From an uncultured Lachnospiraceae bacterium (GTDB lineage Bacteria; Bacillota; Clostridia; Lachnospirales; Lachnospiraceae): DNA of 64,000 nt. The DNA lies in assembly GCA_944380605.1 (NCBI GenBank), contig CALWIA010000003.1:1-64000 (forward strand), read 5' to 3'. The translations under genes and the position numbers were made by a program. Every line of letters begins with the position of its first letter. The stretch's first letter is position 1. The notes under the pieces are model-generated. The model saw nothing but the letters and a program-made list of their open reading frames with translations. It was not told the DNA's origin and searched no databases. Shown here in pieces: positions 16,498-23,865 of the stretch.

Positions 16498-16522
16498 GCC
16501 AGCAGGCGAAATGCCTGCTGGC
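16498..16522. terminator. Second GC-rich hairpin downstream of mscL
   Basis: GCCAGCAGGC (16498-16507) pairs perfectly with GCCTGCTGGC (16513-16522) around a 5-base loop. Read leftward from mscL, it is directly followed by a run of six T (complement of 16492-16497), so this hairpin is the better intrinsic terminator for mscL. Confidence 0.85.
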
Positions 16523-16544
16523 AGATAAACGGCAGATGCCGTGA

Positions 16545-16955
16545 TTACGCGTTTTTCTCCTCCAGCACGGAAGTGCAGTGCGGGCAGCGAACCGCGTCAA
16601 TGGAAATCTCGGACTTGCAGAAGGGGCAGATCTTGGTGGTGGGTGCCGCGGGGGTCTCGTCTTTCTTCTTGCCCAGTTCCAGAGCCCGATTCATGATCTT
16701 CAGCATGCAGAAAAGGATGAAGGCCATGATGACAAAATTGACAACGGCAGATACAAACGTGGAAGCGAAGCCGGCTACATCACTTAAGGAGTAGGTGGCC
16801 GCTCCCGTGGCGAAATTCAGGATCGGGTTAATGCAGTTATCGGTCAGCGAAGTAACGATGCTGGTAAACGAGCCGCCGATGATCATACCGATTGCCATGT
16901 CCATGACGTTTCCGCGCAGGGCAAACGCCTTGAATTCAGCTAAAAACTTTCTCAT
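16545..16955 (-). CDS. mscL: Large-conductance mechanosensitive channel MscL with a zinc-ribbon tail
   Basis: A 136-residue membrane channel that opens under turgor stress. The N-terminus (KFLAEFKAFALRGNVMDMAIG) and first membrane helix (GMIIGGSFTSIVTSL) are canonical, and the second helix is about residues 70-92. Unlike the E. coli protein, the cytoplasmic tail ends in CPFCKSEI-x8-CPHC, a four-cysteine zinc-ribbon motif. ATG 16955 is chosen; GTG 16958 is adjacent. It is transcribed away from rplU from a promoter that overlaps the rplU promoter. Placement beside trkAH fits osmotic homeostasis. Confidence 0.95.
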   Translation of the reverse strand: MRKFLAEFKAFALRGNVMDMAIGMIIGGSFTSIVTSLTDNCINPILNFATGAATYSLSDVAGFASTFVSAVVNFVIMAFILFCMLKIMNRALELGKKKDETPAAPTTKICPFCKSEISIDAVRCPHCTSVLEEKNA

Positions 16956-17002
16956 CACTTTTTCCTTTCTTTTTCCTTTGCAATATCAGATTCCCCATGT
17001 AC

Positions 17003-17018
17003 TGCGGATTTCTCCGCA
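17003..17018 (-). promoter_or_regulatory. Small hairpin in the mscL leader
   Basis: TGCGGA (17003-17008) and TCCGCA (17013-17018) form a perfect six-pair stem with a four-base loop. In the predicted mscL transcript it lies about 12 bases after the -10 element, so it would be near the 5' end and could stabilise the message. No regulatory function is proven. Confidence 0.45.
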
Positions 17019-17029
17019 TAGCGCTTCTT

Positions 17030-17058
17030 ACTATAACACAGAAAATTCCAGTTGACAA
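17030..17058 (-). promoter_or_regulatory. Predicted mscL promoter
   Basis: On the - strand TTGTCA (17058-17053) and TATAGT (17035-17030) are separated by exactly 17 bases, close to a vegetative sigma-A promoter. The -35 hexamer overlaps the -35 hexamer of the divergent rplU promoter by five bases. Confidence 0.7.
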
Positions 17059-17080
17059 GCGGAAAAATAAATGATATTAT
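17052..17080 (+). promoter_or_regulatory. Predicted strong promoter of the rplU operon
   Basis: A consensus -35 TTGACA (17052-17057) and TATTAT (17075-17080) are spaced by 17 bases. Transcription would start near 17087 and give a leader of about 75 bases before rplU. This fits constitutive high expression of ribosomal protein genes. Confidence 0.88.
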
Positions 17081-17086
17081 TCAATA

Positions 17087-17162
17087 GTATGCCGCACAGC
17101 GAGGTATAAGTTCCGGAAACGGGCACCGAAGCTGGCGAGTAATGATAATAGGAGGTGCCGGT
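17087..17162 (+). promoter_or_regulatory. Candidate L21 leader RNA
   Basis: The leader of rplU can fold so that GGCACC (17122-17127) pairs with GGTGCC (17154-17159), which overlaps the ribosome site AGGAGGT in front of the start codon. Firmicutes rplU genes are known to have a conserved L21 leader thought to mediate autoregulation by L21. Location and RBS-masking potential fit, but the covariance model was not run. Confidence 0.65.
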
Positions 17163-17471
17163 ATGTACGCGATTATTGCAACAGGTGGTAAGCAGTATAA
17201 GGTAACAGAAGGCGATATCATTAATGTTGAGAAACTGGGCGTAGAGGCGGGCCAGACCGTGACGTTTGATCAGGTTCTTGCCGTAAACAACGGACAGCTG
17301 TCCATCGGATGCCCGACCGTAGCAGGTGCTACAGTTTCCGCGACCGTTGTCAAAGAAGGCAAAGGCAAAAAAGTGATCGTATACAAGTACAAGAGAAAAA
17401 CTGGATATCACAAGAAGAATGGCCACAGACAGCAGTATACCCAGGTAAAGATCGACAAGATCAACGCTTAA
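17163..17471 (+). CDS. rplU: Large-subunit ribosomal protein L21
   Basis: A 102-residue ribosomal protein beginning [13 protein letters not shown] and containing [20 protein letters not shown], the conserved rRNA-binding C-terminal stretch. ATG 17163 has GGAGGTGCC upstream; the in-frame ATG at 17142 lies in the leader and is not used. It is first in the rplU-prp-rpmA operon, the standard bacterial arrangement. Normal family length. Confidence 0.98.
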   Translation: MYAIIATGGKQYKVTEGDIINVEKLGVEAGQTVTFDQVLAVNNGQLSIGCPTVAGATVSATVVKEGKGKKVIVYKYKRKTGYHKKNGHRQQYTQVKIDKINA

Positions 17472-17472
17472 T

Positions 17473-17811
17473 ATGATCCGTGTCACTGTATTCTGCGATT
17501 CGGAACATCGTTATCAGGGCATTGATCTGTGCGGTCACGCGGGAGACGCTCTGAACCCGAGAGAGGGACAGGAACTGGTCTGCGCGGCGGTTTCAGCGCT
17601 GACGCTGAATATGGCCAACAGCGTGGAGCAATTCACAGAGGATCCCTTTCAGGCGGACGAGGATGAGACGGACGGCGTGTTCCGGTTCCGTTTTACTTCC
17701 TCCATCAGTCCCGAATCCGAGCTTCTTATCAATTCCCTGGTGTCCGGCCTGCTGGACATCGAGGAAGAATACGGAGAACCATATATCAAAATCCGATTTG
17801 AGGAGGTGTAA
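17473..17811 (+). CDS. prp: Ribosomal-processing cysteine protease Prp
   Basis: A 112-residue protease that removes the N-terminal extension of the L27 precursor in Firmicutes and relatives. The catalytic pair is visible as His22 (CGHAGDA) and Cys37 (LVCAAVSAL). It starts at ATG 17473, one base after the rplU stop, and its own stop directly precedes rpmA. Its presence agrees with the cleavable leader seen on L27 here. Confidence 0.95.
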   Translation: MIRVTVFCDSEHRYQGIDLCGHAGDALNPREGQELVCAAVSALTLNMANSVEQFTEDPFQADEDETDGVFRFRFTSSISPESELLINSLVSGLLDIEEEYGEPYIKIRFEEV

Positions 17812-18105
17812 ATGATGTTTAAGATGAACCTTCAGTTATTCGCTCACAAAAAGGGAGTTGGTTCTACTAAGAACGGTAGAGATTCCGAGTCTAAGAGATT
17901 AGGCGCCAAGAGAGCAGATGGACAGTTCGTTCTTGCTGGCAATATCCTGTACAGACAGCGCGGCACAAAGATTCACCCCGGCCTGAACGTAGGACGCGGC
18001 GGAGACGATACTTTGTTCGCCACTGCAGACGGCATTGTCAGATTCGAGAGAAAAGGCAGAGACAAGAAACAGGTTTCTGTATATCCAAGAACAATCAACG
18101 AGTAA
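17812..18105 (+). CDS. rpmA: Large-subunit ribosomal protein L27 (precursor)
   Basis: A 97-residue L27 precursor. It starts with the Firmicutes extension ending MNLQLFA, which Prp cuts before [20 protein letters not shown], the start of mature L27 that reaches into the peptidyl-transferase centre. Two adjacent ATGs (17812 and 17815) are possible after AGGAGG at 17801-17806. Last gene of the ribosomal operon; a terminator follows. Confidence 0.97.
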   Translation: MMFKMNLQLFAHKKGVGSTKNGRDSESKRLGAKRADGQFVLAGNILYRQRGTKIHPGLNVGRGGDDTLFATADGIVRFERKGRDKKQVSVYPRTINE

Positions 18106-18109
18106 TTCG

Positions 18110-18145
18110 ATGGCTTCATACATTTGCTGTATGAAGCCATTTTTT
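18110..18145 (+). terminator. Intrinsic terminator after rpmA
   Basis: ATGGCTTCATACA (18110-18122) pairs perfectly with TGTATGAAGCCAT (18128-18140) over a 5-base loop, followed by T residues to 18145. It separates the ribosomal operon from obgE, although some read-through is likely because no clear obgE promoter is seen. Confidence 0.9.
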
Positions 18146-18187
18146 CCATATAGATGATTTAGTTTCAAAAGGAACGGTGTCAGACAG

Positions 18188-19483
18188 ATGTTTGCAGATC
18201 GCGCGAAAATTTTCATCAAATCCGGCCGGGGCGGCGACGGACACGTCAGCTTCCGCCGGGAACTGTATGTGCCCTGCGGCGGCCCCGACGGCGGCGACGG
18301 CGGCAGAGGCGGCGATATTATTTTTGAGGTGGACGACGGCCTCAACACCCTGGCGGATTTCCGGCAGACCCGCAAATACGTCGCCAAAAACGGAGAGCCG
18401 GGAGGCAAGCGGCGCTGCCACGGCGCCAGCGCCCAGGATCTGGTGATCAAGGTTCCGGAAGGGACGCTGATCAAAGAATTTGAAACCGGCAAGGTCATTG
18501 CCGACATGTCCGGCGAAAACCGTCGGGAAGTGATTCTGAAAGGCGGAAAAGGCGGCCTGGGCAATATGCACTTCGCCACTTCCACCATGCAGGCACCCAA
18601 ATACGCCCAGCCCGGCCAGGAAGGCATGGAACTCTGGGTGCAGCTGGAGCTGAAGGTCATCGCCGACGTGGGACTGGTAGGATTTCCCAACGTAGGCAAG
18701 TCCACCCTGCTTTCCCGGGTCAGCAACGCCAGACCGAAGATCGCCAACTATCATTTTACCACCCTGAACCCCCATCTGGGCGTGGTGGACCTGGGAGAGG
18801 GCGCCGGCTTCGTCATGGCGGACATTCCCGGCCTGATCGAGGGCGCTTCTCAGGGCGTCGGACTGGGCCATGATTTCCTGCGGCACATTGAACGGACCAA
18901 GGTGCTGATCCATGTGGTGGACGCCGCTTCTACCGAGGGAAGAGATCCGGTGGAAGACATCCGGGCCATCAACAAAGAACTGGAGGCCTACAACCCCCAG
19001 CTGCTGGAGAGGCCCCAGGTCATCGCGGCCAATAAAATGGACGCGGTTTATGAAGAAGATCCCGGCCAGCCCTCGCCTGTGGAACGGCTCCGGGAGGCAT
19101 TTGAACCGGAAGGGGTCCCGGTATATCCGATTTCTGCCGTCAGCGGGCAGGGAGTCAAAGAACTGCTGTACGGCGTATATGAGCGGCTGAAAGGCCTTTC
19201 CTCCGCTCCGGTGGTATTTGAAAAAGAATTTGACATTGCTTCTCTGCGGGAAGGATCAGACCTGCCCTATACCATTGAGCAGAATGAAGACGGCGAGTTT
19301 GTGGTGGAAGGCCCCCGCATCGAGAAGATGCTGGGCTACACCAATCTGGAATCCGAGAAAGGCTTTCTGTTTTTCCAGAACTTTCTCAAGACCTCCGGCA
19401 TTCTGGTGGAACTGGAGAAGTCCGGAATCCAGGACGGCGATACGGTGCGGATGTACGGTTTTGCCTTTGATTATTACAAATGA
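18188..19483 (+). CDS. obgE: GTPase Obg/CgtA
   Basis: A 431-residue ribosome-assembly GTPase. The glycine-rich Obg fold is residues 1-158 (FIKSGRGGDGHVSFRRE). The G domain has GFPNVGKST, DIPGLIEGAS and NKMD. The C-terminal OCT domain of Gram-positive Obg ends with MYGFAFDYYK. It binds the 50S subunit late in assembly and links growth to stress. ATG 18188 is preceded by AAAGGAAC at a long spacing. It heads an operon with yhbY, nadD, yqeK and rsfS. Confidence 0.97.
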   Translation: MFADRAKIFIKSGRGGDGHVSFRRELYVPCGGPDGGDGGRGGDIIFEVDDGLNTLADFRQTRKYVAKNGEPGGKRRCHGASAQDLVIKVPEGTLIKEFETGKVIADMSGENRREVILKGGKGGLGNMHFATSTMQAPKYAQPGQEGMELWVQLELKVIADVGLVGFPNVGKSTLLSRVSNARPKIANYHFTTLNPHLGVVDLGEGAGFVMADIPGLIEGASQGVGLGHDFLRHIERTKVLIHVVDAASTEGRDPVEDIRAINKELEAYNPQLLERPQVIAANKMDAVYEEDPGQPSPVERLREAFEPEGVPVYPISAVSGQGVKELLYGVYERLKGLSSAPVVFEKEFDIASLREGSDLPYTIEQNEDGEFVVEGPRIEKMLGYTNLESEKGFLFFQNFLKTSGILVELEKSGIQDGDTVRMYGFAFDYYK

Positions 19484-19509
19484 CATTGCGTATACGGAAA
19501 GGAGCAGCT

Positions 19510-19803
19510 ATGACAACAAAACAACGGGCCTTTTTAAAAGGTCTGGCCATGAAGACCGAACCCATTTTTCAGATCGGCAAGTCCAGCGTCACGCCGGAAC
19601 TGACCGCCGCTGTGGATGAGGCCCTGGAAGCCAGGGAACTGATCAAGCTCAGCATTCTGAAAAACTGCCTGGATGACGGCGCTTCCATCGCTCAGGTACT
19701 GGCAGAGCGCACCCATGCGGAGGTGGTTCAGGTCATCGGCAAGAAGATCGTCCTGTACCGCCAGGCAAAAGATGAAAAGAAGCGGAAAATCACCCTTCCT
19801 TAA
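19510..19803 (+). CDS. yhbY: YhbY family RNA-binding protein (CRM domain)
   Basis: A 97-residue single CRM-domain protein. The family signature is clear: LKGLAMKTEPIFQIGKSSV, then ELIKLSILKNC and GKKIVLYR. CRM proteins associate with pre-50S particles. ATG 19510 follows GGAAAGGAGCAGCT; an upstream in-frame start near 19480 overlaps obgE and is less likely. It sits between obgE and nadD. Confidence 0.93.
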   Translation: MTTKQRAFLKGLAMKTEPIFQIGKSSVTPELTAAVDEALEARELIKLSILKNCLDDGASIAQVLAERTHAEVVQVIGKKIVLYRQAKDEKKRKITLP

Positions 19804-19834
19804 GGCAGAAAAAGACGCTGCAGGAGGCTTTTCT

Positions 19835-20512
19835 ATGGCAGATATTGGAATTGTAGGCGGAACCTTCGACCCCATACACAACGGGCATCTGCTGCTGGGA
19901 CGGCAGGCATTTCAGGAATACCATCTCCAGCAGGTGTGGTTTATGCCATCCGGCCGGCCGCCTCACAAGAAAGATCATCCCGTCACCGATGCCCGCATCC
20001 GCGGCGAAATGGTGCAGCTTGCCCTGGCGGGGGAACCCTGTTTCCGGCTGTCTGATTTTGAAACCAAACGGCCGGGAAATACCTATACCGCCCAGACCCT
20101 GGAACTGCTGAAAGAGCAGTATCCCCACCATCGGTTCTATTTTATTCTGGGCGCGGATTCCCTGTATCAGATCGAATCCTGGTACCAGCCGGAAAAAGTC
20201 CTCGCCCTGGCGGATATCCTGGCGGCGGACCGGGAATATCCCGCCGGCAGGCGCACCATTGACCAGCAGATCCAGTATCTGAACCGGACATACGGCGGAA
20301 GAGTGCGCAAACTCCACTGCCGGGAAATGGACGTGTCCTCGGAAATGCTGCGGCAAATGGTGCGGGAGGGCCGCTCCATCGCGCCCTACGTGCCGCCTGC
20401 CGTCGAATCCTATATCCGTCTTCATCATCTGTATCAGGAGGTGCCTTATGAACCCACAGATTCCCGAACTGAGGAAAGCCCTTGCAAAAAAGCTCAGTGC
20501 CAGCCGGTATGA
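19835..20512 (+). CDS. nadD: Nicotinate-nucleotide adenylyltransferase
   Basis: A 225-residue enzyme that adenylates nicotinate mononucleotide to deamido-NAD in NAD synthesis. The nucleotidyltransferase motif GGTFDPIHNGHLLLG is at residues 7-21, followed by MPSGRPPHKK, FILGADSLYQIESWY, and the C-terminal VSSEMLRQMVREGRSI (the ISSTxIR-type motif). ATG 19835 has GCAGGAGG upstream. The gene overlaps yqeK by 65 bases, as the C-terminal tail runs past the yqeK start; this tail (after RLHHLYQE) is probably non-essential. Confidence 0.95.
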   Translation: MADIGIVGGTFDPIHNGHLLLGRQAFQEYHLQQVWFMPSGRPPHKKDHPVTDARIRGEMVQLALAGEPCFRLSDFETKRPGNTYTAQTLELLKEQYPHHRFYFILGADSLYQIESWYQPEKVLALADILAADREYPAGRRTIDQQIQYLNRTYGGRVRKLHCREMDVSSEMLRQMVREGRSIAPYVPPAVESYIRLHHLYQEVPYEPTDSRTEESPCKKAQCQPV

Positions 20513-21065
20513 GCATTCCTTAAGCGTATCCTTTACCTGCGTCTGCCTGGCCATGCGCTACGGCTATCCGCTGGATACGGCGGAACTGGCAGGACTGGCC
20601 CACGACTGCGCCAAATGCTACAGCACCCAGGAAATGGCGCAGCGGTGTGAAAAGCACGGCATTCCTGTCACCGAAGCCGAACGGCAGGCGCCGGAAGTGC
20701 TCCATGCCAAGCTGGGCGCCGTTCTGGCCAGGGAACGGTACGGCATCCAGGATCCCGATATTTTGTCCGCCATTGCCTGCCATACCACCGGCAAACCGGA
20801 TATGGGGCTGCTGGACAAGATCCTCTTTACCGCCGATTATATTGAAGCCCGGAGGGACAAGGCCGACAATCTGGCCCAGATGCGGCGGCTGGCTTTTGTG
20901 GATCTGGACGAGGCCGTCTATCAGATTTTAAAGGGGACTCTTCAATATCTGGAATCCCGGGGCGGATGCATCGACCCCGCCACCCGGGAAACCTTTGCGT
21001 GGTACTGCCGCCGGCGGGCTCAGAACACCGGCGGAAACGGGCAGAACCCGCCTGCCGAAACATGA
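20448..21065 (+). CDS. yqeK: Bis(5'-nucleosyl)-tetraphosphatase (symmetrical) YqeK, HD domain
   Basis: A 205-residue HD-domain hydrolase. Family members in Firmicutes split diadenosine tetraphosphate into two ADP. The metal ligands are in RYEHSLSV, GLAHDCAK (His-Asp pair), LHAKLG, CHTTGKP and FTADYIE. ATG 20448 is preceded by AGGAGGTGCC inside the end of nadD, so the two are translationally coupled. It lies upstream of rsfS, the usual order. Confidence 0.94.
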   Translation: MNPQIPELRKALAKKLSASRYEHSLSVSFTCVCLAMRYGYPLDTAELAGLAHDCAKCYSTQEMAQRCEKHGIPVTEAERQAPEVLHAKLGAVLARERYGIQDPDILSAIACHTTGKPDMGLLDKILFTADYIEARRDKADNLAQMRRLAFVDLDEAVYQILKGTLQYLESRGGCIDPATRETFAWYCRRRAQNTGGNGQNPPAET

Positions 21066-21113
21066 CAGACGGCAGTCTTATGCCTGCCGGTTCAGAAAGG
21101 AGATTCGAAGTCC

Positions 21114-21476
21114 ATGGAACAGTCACTTCACATGGTAAAACTGGCCAAAGCGGCCCTGGAAGACAAAAAGGCACAGAACGTCAAGATCATCGATATCCGG
21201 AACGTCTCTGTGCTGGCGGATTATTTTATCATTGCCGACGGCTCCAACCCCAATCAGGTACAGGCCATGGCAGACAGCGTGGAAGAAACCCTGGGAAAGG
21301 CCGGCTATGCCTGCCGTCAGATCGAAGGATACGGCACCGGCGGATGGATCCTTATGGATTACGGCGATATCATTGTACACGCCTTTAACCGGGAAGACCG
21401 CCTGTTTTACGATCTGGAACGCATCTGGAGAGATGGAAAATTTCTGGAAGCAGAAGATCTGGAAGCAGAAAACTGA
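21114..21476 (+). CDS. rsfS: Ribosomal silencing factor RsfS
   Basis: A 120-residue protein of the RsfS/Iojap family that binds L14 and keeps 50S from joining 30S during starvation. Motifs: IDIRNVSVLADYFIIADG, YGTGGWILMDYGDIIVHAF and REDRLFYDLERIW. ATG 21114 follows AAAGGAGATTCG. It is the last gene of the obgE operon and is followed by a strong terminator. Confidence 0.96.
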   Translation: MEQSLHMVKLAKAALEDKKAQNVKIIDIRNVSVLADYFIIADGSNPNQVQAMADSVEETLGKAGYACRQIEGYGTGGWILMDYGDIIVHAFNREDRLFYDLERIWRDGKFLEAEDLEAEN

Positions 21477-21495
21477 AAGAACTGCAGAAAACAGG

Positions 21496-21539
21496 AGAGA
21501 GGTTTACATAATTTTATTATGTAAACCTCTCTTGTTTTT
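21496..21539. terminator. Terminator between rsfS and lexA
   Basis: AGAGAGGTTTACATAA (21496-21511) pairs perfectly with its reverse complement at 21517-21532; T-rich sequence follows to 21539. It terminates rsfS and may also serve the convergent lexA transcript. Confidence 0.92.
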
Positions 21540-21546
21540 ACATCTG

Positions 21547-22167
21547 TTACATGCCCATAAGACGGATCAGTCCGATTACGGTGCCGAGAATCTCCACATG
21601 ATCGGTGAGAATCGGCTCCATCGCGTCGTTTTCCGGCTGCAGCCGATAATATCCGTTTTCTTTGTAAAAACGCTTCACCGTGGCGGAATCCTCCAGCAGG
21701 GCCACCACGATTTCTCCGTTTCTCGCCGTATTCTGCTGTTTCACCAGCACCTGATCCCCATCAAAAATGCCGGCGTTGATCATGCTTTCTCCCTTGACCC
21801 GAAGCATGAATATAGACTCATTGGGAAGAAACTCTACCGGAATGGGGAAATAATTCTCAATGTTCTCTTCTGCCAGAATCGGCTGTCCCGCCGCTACCGA
21901 GCCGATCAGAGGAACGTTGACCACTTCCCGGCGGGTCAGGTTAAAGCTGTCGTCGACAATTTCAATGGTTCTGGGTTTGGTCGGATCCCGGCGGATATAG
22001 CCGTTCTTTTCCAGGGTCTCCAGATGCGAGTGAACAGAAGAGGTAGACTTTAAAGAAACTGCTTCGCAGATTTCACGAACCGACGGCGGATAGCCCTTCT
22101 TCAGAATGGTTTCTTTTATATATTCCAGAATTTCCTGCTGCTTGGCAGAAATCTTTCCCTGTGCCAT
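21547..22167 (-). CDS. lexA: SOS repressor LexA
   Basis: A 206-residue SOS repressor. The winged helix-turn-helix is residues 1-65 ([25 protein letters not shown]). Self-cleavage occurs at Ala93-Gly94 in VAAGQP; the catalytic Ser128 (GESM) and Lys165 (ATVKRF) dyad is present. When RecA filaments form, LexA cuts itself and frees its targets. ATG 22167 has AGGAGGTCTGA upstream. It is divergent from the yneA-like gene across a region with several LexA boxes, so both are probably under LexA control. Confidence 0.97.
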   Translation of the reverse strand: MAQGKISAKQQEILEYIKETILKKGYPPSVREICEAVSLKSTSSVHSHLETLEKNGYIRRDPTKPRTIEIVDDSFNLTRREVVNVPLIGSVAAGQPILAEENIENYFPIPVEFLPNESIFMLRVKGESMINAGIFDGDQVLVKQQNTARNGEIVVALLEDSATVKRFYKENGYYRLQPENDAMEPILTDHVEILGTVIGLIRLMGM

Positions 22168-22211
22168 AAATCAGACCTCCTGCACGAACATGTATTCTAT
22201 ATGTTATTAAC

Positions 22212-22240
22212 ATAGTATCACAGGAAAAGGCAAATTGCAA
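22212..22240 (-). promoter_or_regulatory. Predicted lexA promoter
   Basis: Reading leftward, TTGCAA (22240-22235) and TACTAT (22217-22212) are 17 bases apart. LexA boxes lie on both sides (22251-22264 upstream, 22185-22198 downstream), consistent with autoregulation. Confidence 0.65.
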
Positions 22241-22284
22241 ACACTTCATACAAACTTTTGTTCGAAAAATGGCAAAAAAAGCAG

Positions 22285-22312
22285 TTGACAAACAAATGTT
22301 CGGTGCTATAAT
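22285..22312 (+). promoter_or_regulatory. Predicted SOS-controlled promoter of the yneA-like gene
   Basis: A consensus TTGACA (22285-22290) and TATAAT (22307-22312) are spaced by 16 bases. The spacer holds a LexA box (22289-22302), so bound repressor would block RNA polymerase directly. Confidence 0.85.
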
Positions 22313-22396
22313 AGGGATATCAGGATGCAGAACGTTTGTTCGTAACATTTGTTCGATATTTTTGCACAGCATTCCGCTGCAGACAGGAGGGGTATT

Positions 22397-22702
22397 ATGA
22401 ACCGAACCATACAGAAGACCGTGTTGCTGCTTTCTCTTATTCTCGTACTGGCTTCCGGGTTCTGCGGATTTTCTCTGATGAACACCATGGCGGAGGAGCC
22501 GGCGGTGCCGGTCCGTCCGGATTGTTATATGAGCATCGAGATCCGCCGCGGAGACACCCTCTGGGATATCGCCGAGGTCTATGCCGCCGGCGCCCAGCTG
22601 TCTGTACCGGAATATGTAGCCCGCTTAAAGCAGATCAATGGGCTGGGAGAGGACACCATTCACGAGGGACGTCACCTGGTCATCCTGTACAAGGCGCCCT
22701 GA
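22397..22702 (+). CDS. yneA: YneA-like SOS cell-division inhibitor (TM + LysM)
   Basis: A 101-residue protein with one N-terminal membrane segment (residues 8-28, TVLLLSLILVLASGFCGF) and an extracellular LysM domain with RRGDTLWDIAEVYA, ending in a typical HLVILYKAP strand. This is the architecture of YneA, the SOS-induced division suppressor of Bacillus. Divergence from lexA and a LexA-boxed promoter support the assignment. ATG 22397 follows ACAGGAGGGGT. It is the functional counterpart of yneA by architecture and context; sequence identity to the Bacillus protein was not measured. Confidence 0.85.
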   Translation: MNRTIQKTVLLLSLILVLASGFCGFSLMNTMAEEPAVPVRPDCYMSIEIRRGDTLWDIAEVYAAGAQLSVPEYVARLKQINGLGEDTIHEGRHLVILYKAP

Positions 22703-22728
22703 CGCCTCCGCGGACCGCGTTTCCCGTA

Positions 22729-23817
22729 TCAGTCGGCATTGGGATCTTCTTTTGTGGAACTGCCTTGTCCCCGCAGCGTTACTTTGTTTCTCGCGCTGCG
22801 TCTTCTGGCGTCTTCCAGCGCCGCATAGTGCTTTTTCGTCGTATTGACATCCGAGTGGCCCAGCACGTCCGCTACCAGATAGATATCGCCGGTTTCCTGA
22901 TACAGAGACGTACCGTAAGTGCTGCGCAGCTTGTGAGGCGTGATCTTTTTCAGCGGCGCCGCGATTCTGGCATACTTCTTCACCAGGTTTTCCACGCTGC
23001 GCACGGAGATGCGCTTCATCTGAAGGGAGAGGAAGAGCGCGTTTTCGCTTCCGCTTTCCGGAATCATGGCTTTTCTTTCCGCGATATACGCCTCCAGCGC
23101 GTCCTGTACCTCATCTCCGAAATATACCGTTACTTCCTTTCCGCCTTTTCTGTGGATCCGGATTCCCCCGTTTTCAAAATCCACATCCGTCAGATCCAGT
23201 CCCACGCATTCCGAAACGCGGATTCCCGTACCCAGAAGCAAGGTTAAAAGCGCCACATCCCGCACCTTGGTCTTTTCATGAAACCGCCGCTGTTTATCTG
23301 TCAGCCGTTCTCCAGCCTCCGCGGCATCCAGCAGCCGGACCACTTCGTCCGGTTCCAGACGGACGATTTCCTTTTCGTGAAGTTTGGGCAGCTGCACCAG
23401 CGCCGCCGGGTTGTTTTTCAGACGTTCCTGACGGTAGAAATAGTTGTAAAAACTCTTTAAGGAAGACAGCTTACGCATGATTCCCCGTTCTTTGTTGACT
23501 ACAATTTCCTGATTTTTCTCATCCGTCCGGTATTTCAGATATTCCATATATTCTTCCAGATCCATTACCTGGATCTGGTCCAGGTGAGAGAGTGTGATTT
23601 CCCGGATATTCAGGCCCCGCATTGCCGGATTTTCCCTGATCAGGAAGTCAAAAAACACCTTCAGATCGTAAGCGTAGGCAATCCTCGTGCGGGAAGAGGT
23701 CTGCTGTTCAATTCCCCGGAAGAAATCCCGGCAGAAGGGAGGCAGTTCTTCCAGCTGTCTTCGAAGATGCAGGGTATTGTCCCGGTCTTTCTGTTCATAA
23801 TAGGGTATTTTCGCCAC
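22729..23817 (-). CDS. Chromosomal tyrosine recombinase, XerS/XerD-like
   Basis: A 362-residue tyrosine recombinase. The core-binding domain spans residues 25-150 and the catalytic domain 170-345. Arg is in LGTGIRVSECVGL, the PHKLRSTYGTSL box has His and Arg but Ser in place of the second His, then VLGHSDVNTT and the nucleophile in HYAALEDA. The length and the loop after LPKLHEKEIV resemble XerS, the single Xer enzyme that resolves dimers at dif in streptococci. It is convergent with the yneA-like gene and unrelated to the two element integrases. Role as the housekeeping Xer is inferred. Confidence 0.85.
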   Translation of the reverse strand: MAKIPYYEQKDRDNTLHLRRQLEELPPFCRDFFRGIEQQTSSRTRIAYAYDLKVFFDFLIRENPAMRGLNIREITLSHLDQIQVMDLEEYMEYLKYRTDEKNQEIVVNKERGIMRKLSSLKSFYNYFYRQERLKNNPAALVQLPKLHEKEIVRLEPDEVVRLLDAAEAGERLTDKQRRFHEKTKVRDVALLTLLLGTGIRVSECVGLDLTDVDFENGGIRIHRKGGKEVTVYFGDEVQDALEAYIAERKAMIPESGSENALFLSLQMKRISVRSVENLVKKYARIAAPLKKITPHKLRSTYGTSLYQETGDIYLVADVLGHSDVNTTKKHYAALEDARRRSARNKVTLRGQGSSTKEDPNAD

Positions 23818-23865
23818 GCCGCTTTATCCTCCTTTCATAGCTGTACGGGGCTCCGGATCCGCCGT

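Larger units (their letters stand above)
22185..22355. promoter_or_regulatory. Cluster of LexA (SOS) boxes between lexA and the yneA-like gene
   Basis: Matches to CGAAC-N4-GTTCG: CAAACTTTTGTTCG (22251-22264), CAAACAAATGTTCG (22289-22302) and AGAACGTTTGTTCG (22329-22342) each have one mismatch. GTAACATTTGTTCG (22342-22355) and CGAACATGTATTCT (22185-22198) have two. The last is next to lexA; the 22289 box lies in the spacer of the yneA-like promoter. Such an array suggests cooperative, tight SOS repression. Confidence 0.85.

Noticed and set aside
15233..16600. A 455-codon open frame on the - strand opposite trkH
   Set aside because: It is His/Gln/Gly-rich with no recognisable domain, and trkH on the + strand has all filter motifs. 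It is a GC-rich shadow frame.
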